A DNA stretch of 29,043 nucleotides from Apostichopus leukothele (GCA_010014835.2 JAAAKB020000025.1:1016897-1045939), one strand, 5' to 3'. Positions 19,650 through 29,043 are shown, counted from the stretch's first letter. Translations and numbers: made by a program. The notes: generated from the letters alone by a model not told the origin.

Positions 19650-20132
19650 GTGAGTAACACTAGAGTGTATCATGCATCGTTTAATAGATTATGGTGCAAG
19701 TTTACAGTCTCAAGAACCCCTTTCCATGTACGAGTCTATAAACCATGCGACCCTTCAGCCTTGTGTACGCGCTGCATCGTGCTATGGATAATAAGGCAGT
19801 GATAAGCTTGTGTCTCCTCTGGAATCTTTCAAAAAAGTTGAATGACACATTTTGTTAGGTTAATTTCTAAATTTTAATCACAATTTTGGTGAACATCTGA
19901 AGGTTTAAATATTGGTTTTGGGGTGTAGAGTGTAGGTTGTGAGATGTTTCTCTAATAATGATAAAAGAATTGGTTTTGAGCCACGATTGTAGTTATAATC
20001 TCAACCTTGTTTGTGTGATCAAAAGTGGACCTCACCCTATATGTAGTATTTGAATGATTGATTTTTCGCCCTTTAATAATGCTTGCTTTACTTAACTGAT
20101 AATGATAAAATAAATGTTGTTTTTCTCGTTAG
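19650..20132 (+). other. p66 intron
   Basis: A 483-bp intron from GTGAGTAAC to TTTTTCTCGTTAG. No feature inside it that I recognise. Confidence 0.8.
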
Positions 20133-21120
20133 GGGTATCGAGGAAGCTCCTCCAAAGAGCATTTATGTCGAGCTTTCAGAGGATAGCGATTATTCAGAGG
20201 ATTCTCCTCCCGTGTCACCGTGGATAGATCCATTGTCAAAGCTCACCCCACAACTTCTAAAACAACGGGAATCGTCAACCAAGCTGCTGCGTGAAGCCTT
20301 GAGGGTGCAGGAAAGTAAGCTGCTTTTCCTTAAGAAGGTTAAGCAGAATCAGCAACAGCCAGTCTATCAGCAGGCCAATACAAACCATCCACCAACAAAT
20401 CTTTCACAAAACAGGGTTGTGCTCCAAACTCTCAACTCAGCAGTGCCACAGAACTCCCCATTACAACACCTACAGCCGAACAGGGGTCGCCCACCAATGG
20501 GCAAGCCTGGATTCACTGCGGGTCAGCAACATATAGGGCAGAGACCACAGATGCCGTTGCTTATACGTGGGTCCACTCCTCAAGGGGCCCGGAACGTCCA
20601 ACAATCTGGACATTCTGGTCCACCTCCTCTGTTGTTGGTGCATGATAACAAGAGTAGCCACAGCAATCAAATCAGCCAGAACAGATCTGTAGGGCAACAA
20701 CACCAGATGGCTCGCCAGCTCACTGTCAAAAACAACTCAATTGTTCAACAGCGGCCGGGTATTCACATTACCAACCAACAGATGGCCCACCAGCAGAATC
20801 GAACTGTTAGTAACTCAGCACCCGTGCCGGAACCCCAGTCTGCGGCTAGCCGCCAGGCGGCTGCCAAACTGGCCCTGCGGAAACAGCTGGAGAAGACCCT
20901 GCTACAGATACCTCCTCCCAAGCCTCCGCCTCCCGAGCTGCATTTCTTGCCCAGTGCGGCTAACAGCGAATTCATCATCTTGGTCGGTTTGGAGGAGGTG
21001 GTGAATACGATCCTCAATATTGGCAGTAGCAAGAAGGACAAAGAAAAGGAAAGTCCCAAATTCCTTGACCCTTTCAAATGTGCTCAGTGTAAGACAGACT
21101 TCACTACAATATGGAAACAT
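20133..21120 (+). CDS. GATAD2: p66/GATAD2 homologue, CR1 and start of GATA finger
   Basis: This exon encodes 329 residues. In order: an acidic start with VELSEDSDYSEDSPP; the CR1 coiled coil (KLLREALRVQESKLLFLKKV), which in vertebrate p66 pairs with MBD2 in the NuRD complex (human: LKEELRLEEAKLVLLKKL); a long Gln/Pro/Asn-rich linker with the kept SGPPPLLLV block; then CR2, with SRQAAAKLALRKQLEKTL, IPPPKPPPPEL, FLPSAANSEFI and LVGLEEVV, almost as in human GATAD2A. It closes with FKCAQCKTDFTTIWKH, the first Cys pair of the GATA-type zinc finger, and ends in phase 0 before GTAAGT. The second Cys pair (human MCENC) must come from a later exon, which I do not find. About 674 residues of the protein are visible in three exons. 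Confidence 0.93.
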
Positions 21121-22060
21121 GTAAGTACTGTATTAAAGTCTTTTGTGAATGCAATGTTTACTGTCTTCATTTGGCAGAGACCCTTGTGAGAAGCTTTGCT
21201 AGAAAACGTACTATTTTACGATTATTGGTGTCCTACGTAGTATGTAGGTATAATTGAATTCTGCAAATCATAGATATGAAATCTGCCTGGTCCTGAGCAA
21301 TATAAACACATTGAAAAACTTCCTAATAATGTGCACAATTTTACCAAAGTAAGGAACTTTTTTGGTGTTTAGAATCGATGCACTGGTAGCATGGAGTGAT
21401 TTGTCATTGATTTAAATTCTCAGTTTTGACATGTTTCCTTAAAAAGACCAGCCAAGTGCTGAGAATCCCTAATAACATTATCTGCATCGTGTAAAATAAA
21501 GTTGTGACATTTGTGAACGCAAAATCAAGAACAGCACTTGATTTTTCTGTTTATTACCCAAAATTTGTAAATGTATGTAGCGTTCATTTCACGTCTCTCA
21601 TCTTCATGCAAGTGTCAAAACTTAAAAATGAATGTCATCTTGACAGTAATAAATAATCGTTAACTCTAGGAGAGCATCGGTCTAATGCACTCTGCACAAA
21701 CAGTGTTTTGTCTGGTGTTTCCTCAACTGACATTTCTGACTAGCACTCGTGTTATAGATTGATCATGATCTTGGTATTATATTGGAGAGAGTCTCAACTC
21801 TGGATTCTGGTTATGTGAACTGTGATGTTTAATCCACATATTTGTCCTCCTTGTCCTCCCCTTCCATAAGAACTGTTGCCAAGTTTTGCAAAGATAATCA
21901 AGATAGCAAGATGGACAAGTTTTGAAAGTCAGGTTTTGTTACATCAGTTGCTCTGGGGAGGGGGGTGGGGTTAGATTCATGTGTACACCGTATGCAAGGT
22001 AATGTGGCATCTGATGTGCACCCATAGCAAGGAAATGGCTATACTGGTATCGCCATTAAC
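21121..22060 (+). other. Sequence downstream of the last visible p66 exon
   Basis: Begins as an intron (GTAAGTACTG). I looked for a continuation with C-E-x-C after an acceptor and saw none. A G-rich patch lies at 21,955-21,970. Nothing else recognised. Confidence 0.4.
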
Positions 22061-22135
22061 GAAGTGATGGAAAGCTCAGTTGTTAGATCACTGGACTTGT
22101 AATCCAGATATTAATGGTTGGAATCTATAATTACT
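22061..22135 (+). repeat. tRNA-derived sequence (Thr-TGT-like), probably a SINE head or dead tRNA
   Basis: AAAGCTCAGTTGTTAGA (22,071-22,087) matches a tRNA A box (usual TAGCTCAGTTGGTTAGA). CTGGA, CTTGTAA, TCCAG (22,091-22,107) form an anticodon arm with TGT at 22,098-22,100, and GGTTGGAATCT (22,116-22,126) is a B box with changes from GGTTCGAATCC. The acceptor stem does not close well and the T arm is worn, so a working tRNA is unlikely. A tRNA-derived SINE head or an old tRNA pseudogene fits better. Confidence 0.6.
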
Positions 22136-22372
22136 ACTTACTACATTGATTTACTATATTCATCCCTTTAATCTACTGATTCATGAATATTGAGTGGTAC
22201 TTATTTACTACATCCCTTTAATCCACTGAGTGTATATTTAGTTGTGTTTAGTGACTACTTATACATACTTTATTTTTTTCTACTTACTACATTGTATATA
22301 TTCCTTTCCTGTATTCATCCCTTTAATCTACTGATTCATGTACTTATTTACTACATCCCTACATCACTGAAT
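22136..22372 (+). repeat. Tandem duplication, unit about 146 bp
   Basis: ACTTACTACATTG starts at about 22,136 and again at about 22,282. Both copies go on with TATTCATCCCTTTAATCTAC, TGATTCATG, TACTTATTTACTACATCCCT and a CACTGA end. The copies differ by small insertions and deletions. It directly follows the tRNA-like segment and may be the body of the same retroposon. Confidence 0.75.
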
Positions 22373-22417
22373 TATAACAATACTTCACGTATGTGTGTAT
22401 GTATTGTATGTCTTTTA

Positions 22418-22505
22418 GATCCTCGTGCAAGCAGGAACTCGCAAAGAAGCCTCATTGGCTTATCAAAGCCGCAAGCTGACCGAAGTCAGTCTCTTACATT
22501 CATAT
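22418..22505 (-). mobile_element. Possible LINE/SINE tail fragment
   Basis: Read on the minus strand this gives TTGCGGCTTTGATAAGCCAA, TGAGGCTTCTTTGCGAG and TTGCACGAGGATCT. I associate this kind of text with 3' tails of CR1/L2-like elements in marine animals. It is more GC-rich than its neighbours and has sharp borders. The call is from memory and uncertain. The plus strand has an acceptor-like TCTTTTAG and an open frame here, but no donor follows. Confidence 0.3.
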
Positions 22506-22737
22506 TTAACGTCCATATTATGGAAAGATGACCTATGATAGTAATAGCTACATTAGTTCACTGCTTTCTTACCTGTCTCCTCATCAAATGCACTCTGCCA
22601 TCTAATCAGTGACCAACAAAACAAAATTGTAACTTTTAATATAGCTTTTCATGCTGGCACAGCACTGTACAACCCTACATTGTTGAATAACCCATACATA
22701 TTTAATATAGCTCATAATAAACATTTAACATTTTTTC

Positions 22738-22743
22738 TTTATT
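22738..22743 (-). terminator. Poly(A) signal of the small minus-strand gene
   Basis: AATAAA on the minus strand (TTTATT on the plus), about 180 bp after the stop codon at 22,925-22,927. The distance suits a short 3' untranslated region. Confidence 0.45.
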
Positions 22744-22924
22744 TCCAAAGTTTTTCAAACAATTTGCAAAACTGCAGGCCTGCATAATGATTTACTTTCA
22801 CTCCTCTCTTAATAACCTGTCACCATTTTCCATGTGTGCTTAAAAGTCTCTTATCACTGTACCCCTGTGACCTTCTTCAGGGTCAACATCCACTTCCTCT
22901 TCTCAAATCTACCATTCTCAAGGC

Positions 22925-23070
22925 TTACAACTTTCCGTAGCTCCAGGTTAATTTGAAATCCGCCGGAATCTCGTCCGTTTCAAACGTTTTGGTGAATTTA
23001 CGTTGAATGAAGTCAGCATTAGGACCTGAATTCAATATGACATCATCTGTATCAAGTATTCGATAAGTAT
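22925..23070 (-). CDS. Unidentified small protein, last coding exon
   Basis: On the minus strand TTTTTTAACAAG is followed by AT then 47 codons and TAA: TYRILDTDDVILNSGPNAD, FIQRKFTKTFETDEIPADF, KLTWSYGKL. The composition is that of a real soluble protein, unlike the surrounding AT-rich noise, and the acceptor is good. The exon begins needing one base from the previous exon. I do not recognise the family. The style (charged, aromatic, short, no hydrophobic segment) recalls small ciliary or sperm axoneme proteins, but that is only an impression. The first exon is probably the one at 23,598-23,856. Confidence 0.6.
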
Positions 23071-23597
23071 CTTGTTAAAAAATTTGCATTTTTTGGGGGA
23101 TGTGAAGTTGCTCTTTAAATATACTTACCATGAGTGTTGTCTTTACAAAGCAAACTCAATGATATTTAGAGACATTCTATGTATGTCCAGAAATATTGAT
23201 TAGCTGCACCGAGAATACGCTCTCAAAAGCTTCAAAATTAAGTATTAAAATACCATATGTGTTCAATCCATATTTTTTTTTTTATCAAATATGCTAGAAG
23301 AACAGTTTACCATAATTTTGTAGACTTTTGCTTGTTAATAATTTTCCCTCTTGTTAAACTTTTGTGTCATTGAAGATCAGACCTATCCACAGTTATCTAG
23401 AATCATCTATCGTAACAACAACGACAAAATTACCAGAAATACCATATTTTCACCGCCTTAAGGCTTTTACTGACTACGAAGAGAAAAGTTTCTGCCAGAG
23501 TAGTTTATTTTTCAAAACAGTTTTTTTTTTGCACTCAACGTGGATGACGTCTCTTGTCATATCAGCTCAATAAATATTACTCTGAAATAATCAATAC

Positions 23598-23856
23598 TTT
23601 CCATTCTATATTTTGGCTGACAAGTACAGATAAAGACTGAAGCTAGATCAAGAATCGAGCGAGTAAAACAAACGTCATTCCGCTTTTCGGTAATTGTGTG
23701 ATTCATCAAAACCCGCCAGAGTCGGTCTTCGCGATGCTGCTGTTTTATTTTATGGTAGTCATTTCCGTTCATCAAAGATTCATCTTTATAGCTGCCTTTC
23801 CGTGGGCCCCTTTTTATGGAGAAATGGGAGACTGCACAGTCTCCGAGAGTGGTCAT
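23598..23856 (-). CDS. Unidentified small protein, probable first coding exon
   Basis: The minus-strand ATG at 23,856 (ACAAAATGACC) opens a frame MTTLGDCAVSHFSIKRGPRK, GSYKDESLMNGNDYHKIKQQ, HREDRLWRVLMNHTITEKRN. This part looks coding: mixed charged and polar residues, an amphipathic KIKQQHREDRLWRVLM helix, and more GC than its surroundings. The 3' border is unsure. Donors with the needed phase 1 are ATGGAAA before GTATTG (border 23,598, used here) and ATCT before GTACTT (border 23,628); a missed middle exon is also possible. With the first choice the protein would be about 134 residues. No signal peptide or membrane segment is seen. Confidence 0.42.
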
Positions 23857-25682
23857 TTTGTTTTTTAGACAACATACTTAATCCTAATGCAATGTGATCT
23901 TTGAATTTCTTCTCTTGGTTTTCTCTTCTCTTTTTCTTGGGGGGGGGGGGGAGAGAGAGATTTATTTAAACCTTTACGTACGACTGAATCGCAAGTACTG
24001 TGCTAATATTATTCTTTATGGCCTATTTGATGATGTGGAGAGGTAAATTGCGGTCTTTTAGCACACCAGGGACAAGTAAACTTAGTGTGAAAACTGATAT
24101 TTATAGAGGTGGGGAAAAAAGAAGCTCTCGATTAAACAGCAGTTAACATTTTGAGAGGATTGGTCTCAGATGGCTTTGTTGATATCTCTTTCACGGACAT
24201 CGCGATGGAGTATGTGACATTTAAGGGGAGTGGGGGTGGGGGGGGGGGTTAGAACGCAAACCAATGTTTGTATGTTGAATTTGGAAATTGATGGCGCCAT
24301 TCCCACGTGAAAATGACTGCTGTGAAAATCATTACTGTGGAGAATTTGGTGAAATTAAGCTTCAAATTCAAAGAATTGACTTTTTATTCAGTGTTTATGT
24401 GTGTATATGTAGTGTACATGCCTGGATGTGTTGTAGACATCACTCTACTCTGTTCCCTGTCTTATCTCTAGATATATGCAAATTGGTAAGAGAGTTTTGC
24501 ACTCCCACCTCACCATTCTCCGACTGACCCACTTTCCCACCCCTCCCTTCCCGTAGCCGACTTTCCTGCCACTCACTTCCCCGCCTCTCACTTCCCCAAT
24601 TAACCCCACTTTCCATCACCATCCATCTCCTCTTTCTTCTGAATCTAACATTCTGGCATTTTGAAGTAAACATCAATATGTATTTAGTCACTGTGAATGT
24701 AAAAGTTGAAGCCACAAATATTTAAGAATGCACTTAGTTATAAATCTTTTGAATGTATAGAAAAGTAAATTGAGCGTTTTGAAATTTGAAGTTTATCAAA
24801 TTCCAGGCTTCCATTAGGCCTCGTGATCCGCCACCAATGTTATTGAGTCCCACTTTAAATCTTGTATGGTTTGAAATGCCAAGAAACCCCAATTTCCCTC
24901 CATGGTTAATTTTGAAAGTATTAAGTACACAAATGCATAACCTTCAGATACATTTACCCGGTATTAGCTCTGTAGATTGCCCGGCAATATAATAAAGAAA
25001 GAATCGGTGGCCCTGCCTGCCTTGACAACATTCGATTACGTTGGCGATTGGAAAAATCTTGTACGTCAGAGAGCTGAATTTCTTTTTACGTCCTGATGTC
25101 TTTTGTACGGTAAATCAAAAACTTGTCAGCACGTTTGTGCTGACATTTCACTGCCAGCAAATATCTGGTCAGTTTTTTTTGTTGATAAAGTCAGACCCAT
25201 CTCTCATAGCCTTCCTCAAATGTTTCAATTTTGTTAGCTTGTTAGAGTTTGGGGCCTGCTTGGACATGAGATGGCCAAGTGAAGGTCATATGGGAGTAAT
25301 GTCTAAAGGTGTGCCTCTTTTGGGTAGAGATAAGTAGAGACTTGCATCTTTGGTACTTTATGTAAATATCAAGGATGCAAAATCTACTAGAATCATTTCT
25401 GTATGAGATACAGGGTAGTAGATAAATGTTACACCATTTTCCATACTACTCTATTCTGTTTTTATATTAAAACATTAATTTAAAAAAAAAACAGTGTTTA
25501 ATGATTAAAGTCACTTTAATCACAAAAGCTAAGAGGATGTATTTTTAACTTGTAGGTTAATCTAGACCCATTTTGCATCATTAATAATATATGAGAAATT
25601 GTTCCAAATTTCTAAATCACCAGTTAGGATATATATAAGATAGTAACCTTAAAATAGTCTATAATTTACTTCTTTAGAAATT
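23857..25682. other. Intergenic, low-complexity patches only
   Basis: Poly-G with GA repeats (23,939-23,960), a second G-rich patch (24,223-24,248), a pyrimidine-rich patch with repeated CACTTCCCC phrases (24,515-24,620) and poly-A (25,482-25,491). Frames at 24,288, 24,786 and 25,041 have no motif or splice context that I trust. No integrin or p66 exon was found here. Confidence 0.45.
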
Positions 25683-26033
25683 TTGAAATGACAAGTTGAT
25701 CTCTAGGTAGATATTTTGTTAAAATTTGCATTTAGTTTTCACATTAGTGAAAAATTAAAGTTTTGGAAGATATTAAAGCTAGCTTGGAACACCGAGATCA
25801 CAGCTTGAAGATTGAGTATTTCTATCGGATTCCCTTGATGAGCGAGATGGCATTTTACTCTGAAAATGACAAGTTTGGTCTCTAAATAGTGTTATCAGAT
25901 AGAATTTTGTTAAAATTTGCATTTTGCTTTCACAAATTAATGTACGTTTTAGAAGATAATGCTAGCTTGAAATTCAAATTATCACAGCTTGAAGAATATT
26001 TAGCATTTCTATCAGATTCACAATTTTGCAGAG
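25683..26033 (+). repeat. Diverged tandem duplication, unit about 180 bp
   Basis: Copy 1 starts GAAATGACAAGTTGATCTCTA (25,685) and copy 2 AAAATGACAAGTTTGGTCTCT (25,864). Both go on with ATTTTGTTAAAATTTGCATTT, TTTTCACA or CTTTCACA, GAAGATA, GCTAGCTTG, ATCACAGCTTGAAGA and ATTTCTATCRGATTC. The copies have clearly drifted. The frame at 25,889-26,119 lies in copy 2 and is most likely not a gene. Confidence 0.8.
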
Positions 26034-26237
26034 TTTTAAGCTTCGTATCTTCGCTTACAATATGTCAGGTAAGTTGCCATAACAACCAGTTTCGTGCATC
26101 TTCTGTTTGCCGAAGATAAATTTAATATCACAAGATTAAAGTAATGGCTAAACTCAGGTTGTGATGTCAGGCAATTAGCTAGATAGTCGTTAAGAGCCAG
26201 ACCTTTTAAATTGTGTCCTTTCTTTGTTTTTTAATAG

Positions 26238-26361
26238 ACTTGATGATATCATCGTTGGTGCTCCTATGTATTCGGATGAACGAGCCGGTTTCTTGGATAA
26301 CTGGGAATGCGGAAAAATTACTGTCTATTACCAAGAATCTTCTCCGGCCAAAAGAGCTACG
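26238..26361 (+). CDS. Integrin alpha, beta-propeller blade 5 exon
   Basis: TTTTTTAATAG precedes A-CTT-GAT and the exon ends GCTACG before GTAAGAAAG. The peptide is LDDIIVGAPMYSDERAGFLD, then NWECGKITVYYQESS and PAKRAT. The D-x-IVGAPM block is an FG-GAP motif, and in human alpha-V the matching exon reads DVFIGAPLFMD...EVGQVSVSLQ. Integrin alpha chains pair with a beta chain as cell-surface matrix receptors; this part forms the extracellular seven-bladed propeller. The exon enters needing two bases from before and leaves in phase 0. The insertion NWEC with a lone Cys is not one I know from vertebrate chains. Earlier exons (signal peptide, blades 1-4) were not found. Confidence 0.88.
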
Positions 26362-26715
26362 GTAAGAAAGAGAACGAAAGAAAGGTCATCGTAGCTATAG
26401 ATACGCAGCTGTACTCCTTCTTTTTTGAGACCAGATTAACAGGGAATCATTTATAGTATTTGCATCCCAATTATGCTATGCAAAATGGACACATTGTTAT
26501 ACAAAATATATAGAATAGTTTTTTTAGTACGCATGAACTGTAGTACTTTATAAAGGGACAAAAGATTTTTCAGAGAATTCAAATCTGCTTCCCAAAACTT
26601 TGATCACTAAATTAAATATTCCCTGGAGTAGTTTTTTAAAAGGCATGCAATGGATTAAGTCCTTTTAATAATTTAATGTAAGTAAATTGTTAGATTCCTG
26701 ATGTTTTTTTTTTCC

Positions 26716-26890
26716 GTCTCCTTTTATTAAAGCATTGATGTAAAAGTTTATGTTCTCTCTTGTCCTGCACCATAGGCACTCGTCAAACCACTTTCTTGAT
26801 GTATTTTACCTTTTCTAGTCTCCTTTCATTAAAGCATTGATGTAAAAAGTTCTCATTCTCTTTCGTCATAGGCACTCTTCAAATCGCATT
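26716..26890 (+). repeat. Tandem duplication of a splice acceptor
   Basis: The stretch GTCTCCTTTTATTAAAGCATT ... CACCATAGGCACTCGTCAAA (from 26,716) is repeated as GTCTCCTTTCATTAAAGCAT ... CGTCATAGGCACTCTTCAAA (from 26,818), about 102 bp later. Each copy holds a branch-site-like region, pyrimidines, TAG and the first dozen bases of the integrin exon. Only the second AG (26,870-26,871) leads into the true exon. Use of the first (26,774-26,775) would give ALVKPLS and a stop. Confidence 0.8.
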
Positions 26891-26977
26891 CCGACCACAT
26901 CCTGGGAACGCAGAAGCAGGCTCGCTTTGGTTACTCGATGACTTCTCTAGGAGACATAAACTATGATGGTTATGATG
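26872..26977 (+). CDS. Integrin alpha, exon with FG and Ca-binding motif
   Basis: CGTCATAG precedes GCA-CTC and the exon ends GATG before GTAAAC. The peptide is ALFKSHSDHILGTQKQARFG, then YSMTSLGDINYDGYD. ARFGYSMTSLGD is the FG part of the repeat and DINYDGYDD, completed by the next exon, fits the DxNxDGxxD calcium-binding loop of integrin propellers (human alpha-V: [20 protein letters not shown]). It leaves in phase 1. The intron before it (26,362-26,871) carries the duplicated acceptor; the intron after it (26,978-28,399) has poly-A and AT-rich sequence, with no feature I trust. Confidence 0.92.
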
Positions 26978-28399
26978 GTAAACAAATCTATTCAAATTTA
27001 AAAAAAAAAATTTTAAATGAACAGACTCACAAAATAGAAATTCTCTCGACTACCAATGACGTTTAGCAGTAAAAAAATGTTTCACTTTAACAGTAGTGTA
27101 AAAGAAATATTTCAAATATCATATTGTGTTTTGCATTAAAGGTTTGTAAAGAATCTTCTTTTAGTTTTATGCAATTAACAATCAGGTAAATTCTAGGCTT
27201 TAATGTAAGCTTTGAACAGCTGCATAATGTTATTGAGAATCTTGTTGTGCGATAATATTGAAACCACACTAGCAATACAGTGTTCGACTTGTGTCTTCAA
27301 AGCCTAGAGAACATTTACATCGCAAACGTAACTGTTTCTGCTTTGTTTGTTCCTGCTACACCCCCTTCTCTGAGCCTCTGTTTAGCATCGTAGATGGACT
27401 CCGTGGGAAATCCATGCTATCTTTCTTTACCTGGATGACTCGCAGCTTTTGTTAAAACGCAATCCCAAAAATTCAAGAACCTCTTGTGCATCCCTATTAA
27501 CCATCTAGAAAGGGCAGTGATATGATTTTTCTGAGTGAGCTCTCTTCTCCATCTCATGAAGTTTCTGTCCAGAGTTTAAAAAAAAAAAAATTGTCTGTCT
27601 CATAATGTCTCTCAGCAATATAATGTTTCATTTAAAATGACTACTTGGGTTTCCATGACTACCAAGTCATGAAATGACCACAATATTATGTTACTGAGTT
27701 GCTGAATCAAATGAGCAGGGCATGCTTGTTTCTTCTTGTTTTCTTCAAAGGTGTTGGTAGGGAGGAAGGAAGGGAAGGAGGTAGGGGGAGGTTGGGGGAG
27801 AGATTGTTAATTAATCATCTCATTCTCTGTCAAGCAGTGATTTGTTTTACTCTTCCACCCCCTCTTGCTGTTCAAGACAACATTGCTGGTATGACCAATG
27901 ATTCTTTGAAACAGTACAAAATCAAATTTGCCGGTATCTGTGGCTAAAACATCCTCCCACCCTAATGCCACCCTGACCATCCCACTAAAGAAATCAGCCC
28001 CATAATACAACGGGCTGATATTAAGTGGATGGATGTAACATCAGCCGAAGCTATCACATTTTGACTTGAAATATATATATATTTTTGAAGTTCGTATTTT
28101 TTTTTCATTAGATCTGGACTTTTTTTCCAAATTTAGCCAGATTATCATCGCTCTTATCTTGTCTACAAGGCAAAGAAATCAAATGTTCAGTTCTCATGCA
28201 AAACCCTGGAGGGGTTGTTTGTGGTAACAAATTTAAGATTATGTAAATTATTGACTCTCTGAGACTTTCTGGATGCAGAAGAAAGAAAGGAAAAATTGGA
28301 GATGTGAGATATTTATAAAAAATAGAAATGTTAATTTTTTTGAGGTATGAATCAATATTCATGATTTTTTTTCTTCTTGACCCTCCCCCCCCCCCACAG
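26978..28399 (+). other. Integrin alpha intron
   Basis: A 1.42-kb intron from GTAAACAAA to an 11-C run plus ACAG. It holds poly-A tracts (27,001-27,010 and 27,579-27,590), a purine-rich GGGAGG patch (27,760-27,800) and a short TA run (28,070-28,081). I see no exon or RNA gene in it. Confidence 0.7.
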
Positions 28400-28497
28400 A
28401 TATTGCTGTCGGTGCTCCATACGGTGGTCCCAATGGTGAAGGGAGTGTTTATATATTTAATGGAAATTCTTCTGGATTAGTTTTACACCCGTCTCAG
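28400..28497 (+). CDS. Integrin alpha, FG-GAP blade 6 exon
   Basis: CCCCCCCCCCCACAG precedes AT-ATT-GCT and the exon ends TCTCAG before GTAAGG. With the G from the previous exon the peptide is [20 protein letters not shown], then [13 protein letters not shown]. Human alpha-V has [33 protein letters not shown], a near residue-for-residue match, and the exon borders agree with that family. NSS is a potential N-glycosylation site. It leaves in phase 0; the next exon is not in the window. The three exons are too few to choose between RGD-type, laminin-type and other alpha classes. Confidence 0.95.
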
Positions 28498-29043
28498 GTA
28501 AGGAAAAGAGAAAAAAAAGACAGTTAATATAATTTATGATTCAAGGATTTGAATATTTCAATAGAGTGTTCCCAAATGTTGATCTGATTATATACAATTT
28601 TGACAGGAAAAGGAGTGAAGCTTTTGTATTAGTCCCCCCCCCCCCCAACTCAATAAGTACTTTTATAACTTCTAGCAGGCAGTTTACATTTGAAAATATA
28701 TAGATTCATCTAAAATACCAACTTTTATCTTCTAAGGATTTGATTCAGGTTTCTGTTATGCTAGTAGATCGTGTGTTCAATCTTCAGTGTTATTGTTGTT
28801 CTGTTTTTAATATGTTTTCTTTGTCTTAGGCTTGTGTAATCATTAAAGTATGTTGTGTTCTTTTGGGGGTTTTTTTTGGTTTTGATTTATATCTAAATTT
28901 ATGTATCTGTTCACTTTTCTGTGAACGAACTCTGTCTAATTGTTCAAAGATATGGCTCCATTTTTCAGTTTAAAAGCTATAAAAAGGGAACCAAAATTTT
29001 GATTGTGGCCTCTTTGATTTACTTAGACGTCGACACTCAAGAG
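28498..29043 (+). other. Integrin alpha intron, runs off the window
   Basis: Starts GTAAGGAAA. It contains a poly-C run (28,635-28,646) and AT-rich sequence. No following exon is visible before the window ends. Confidence 0.6.

Noticed and set aside
21183-21200. CEKLC right after the p66 donor as a read-through finger
   Set aside because: A stop follows at once and the donor GTAAGT is ideal, so it is intron sequence.
22418-22530. Plus-strand exon after TCTTTTAG
   Set aside because: No donor follows and the reverse strand reads like a repeat tail.
22190-22531. 113-residue plus-strand frame
   Set aside because: It lies in the tandem duplication and repeat tail; the peptide is low in complexity.
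24311-24350. CCENHYC as the second Cys pair of the p66 GATA finger
   Set aside because: Spacing does not fit C-x-x-C, no basic segment follows and there is no suitable acceptor in phase 0.

Overview
The window reads as animal nuclear DNA: AT-rich, long introns, short exons with clean GT-AG borders, and many dispersed repeats. A metazoan p66/GATAD2 gene, integrin-alpha blade exons, cathepsin Z exons and a stand-alone P2X7-type 'ballast' domain protein, together with a 145-bp tandem repeat family, fit a marine invertebrate deuterostome. An echinoderm is my best guess, made from recall and not from a search. No gene is complete inside the window.

Layout. 1-3,600: unassigned and repeat DNA, with a GC-richer hairpin-forming patch (about 690-1,020), a decayed and a good array of the 145-bp family (1,420-1,790; 3,020-3,450) and an internally shorter copy of a dispersed element (2,262-2,845, minus). 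3,600-10,140: two inverted arms of about 0.8 kb enclosing about 5 kb. Each arm carries the promoter and first exon of a P2X7-ballast-type gene. The minus arm looks intact and splices in phase to a second exon at 8,482-8,703; the plus arm is decayed. Between the arms lie the two last exons of a cathepsin Z gene (minus), a possible LTR-like fossil (about 6,250-7,800) and a LINE-like 3' tail. 10,150-18,200: no recognised gene, but striking enrichment of TACTGTA/TACAGTA words and a 1.4-kb copy of the dispersed element.

18,201-21,120: three exons (plus) of a p66/GATAD2 homologue, the MBD2-binding subunit of the NuRD chromatin complex, with an unusually long acidic N-terminal region. The last visible exon stops in the middle of the GATA-type zinc finger, and I cannot find the rest. 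22,060-22,505: tRNA-derived sequence, a 145-bp tandem duplication and a LINE-like tail. 22,738-23,856 (minus): a probable small two-exon gene of unknown function. 26,238-28,497: three exons (plus) of an integrin alpha chain, covering the end of the beta-propeller (about blades 5-6); its earlier exons are not seen.

The genes do not form one pathway. The most interesting parts are the inverted P2X7-ballast module with its palindromic CRE promoter, the tandemly duplicated splice acceptor in the integrin gene, the word-enriched tract, and the unidentified two-exon gene. Several genes lack expected exons, so a misjoin or very long introns should be considered for 21-26 kb and for 6-8 kb.
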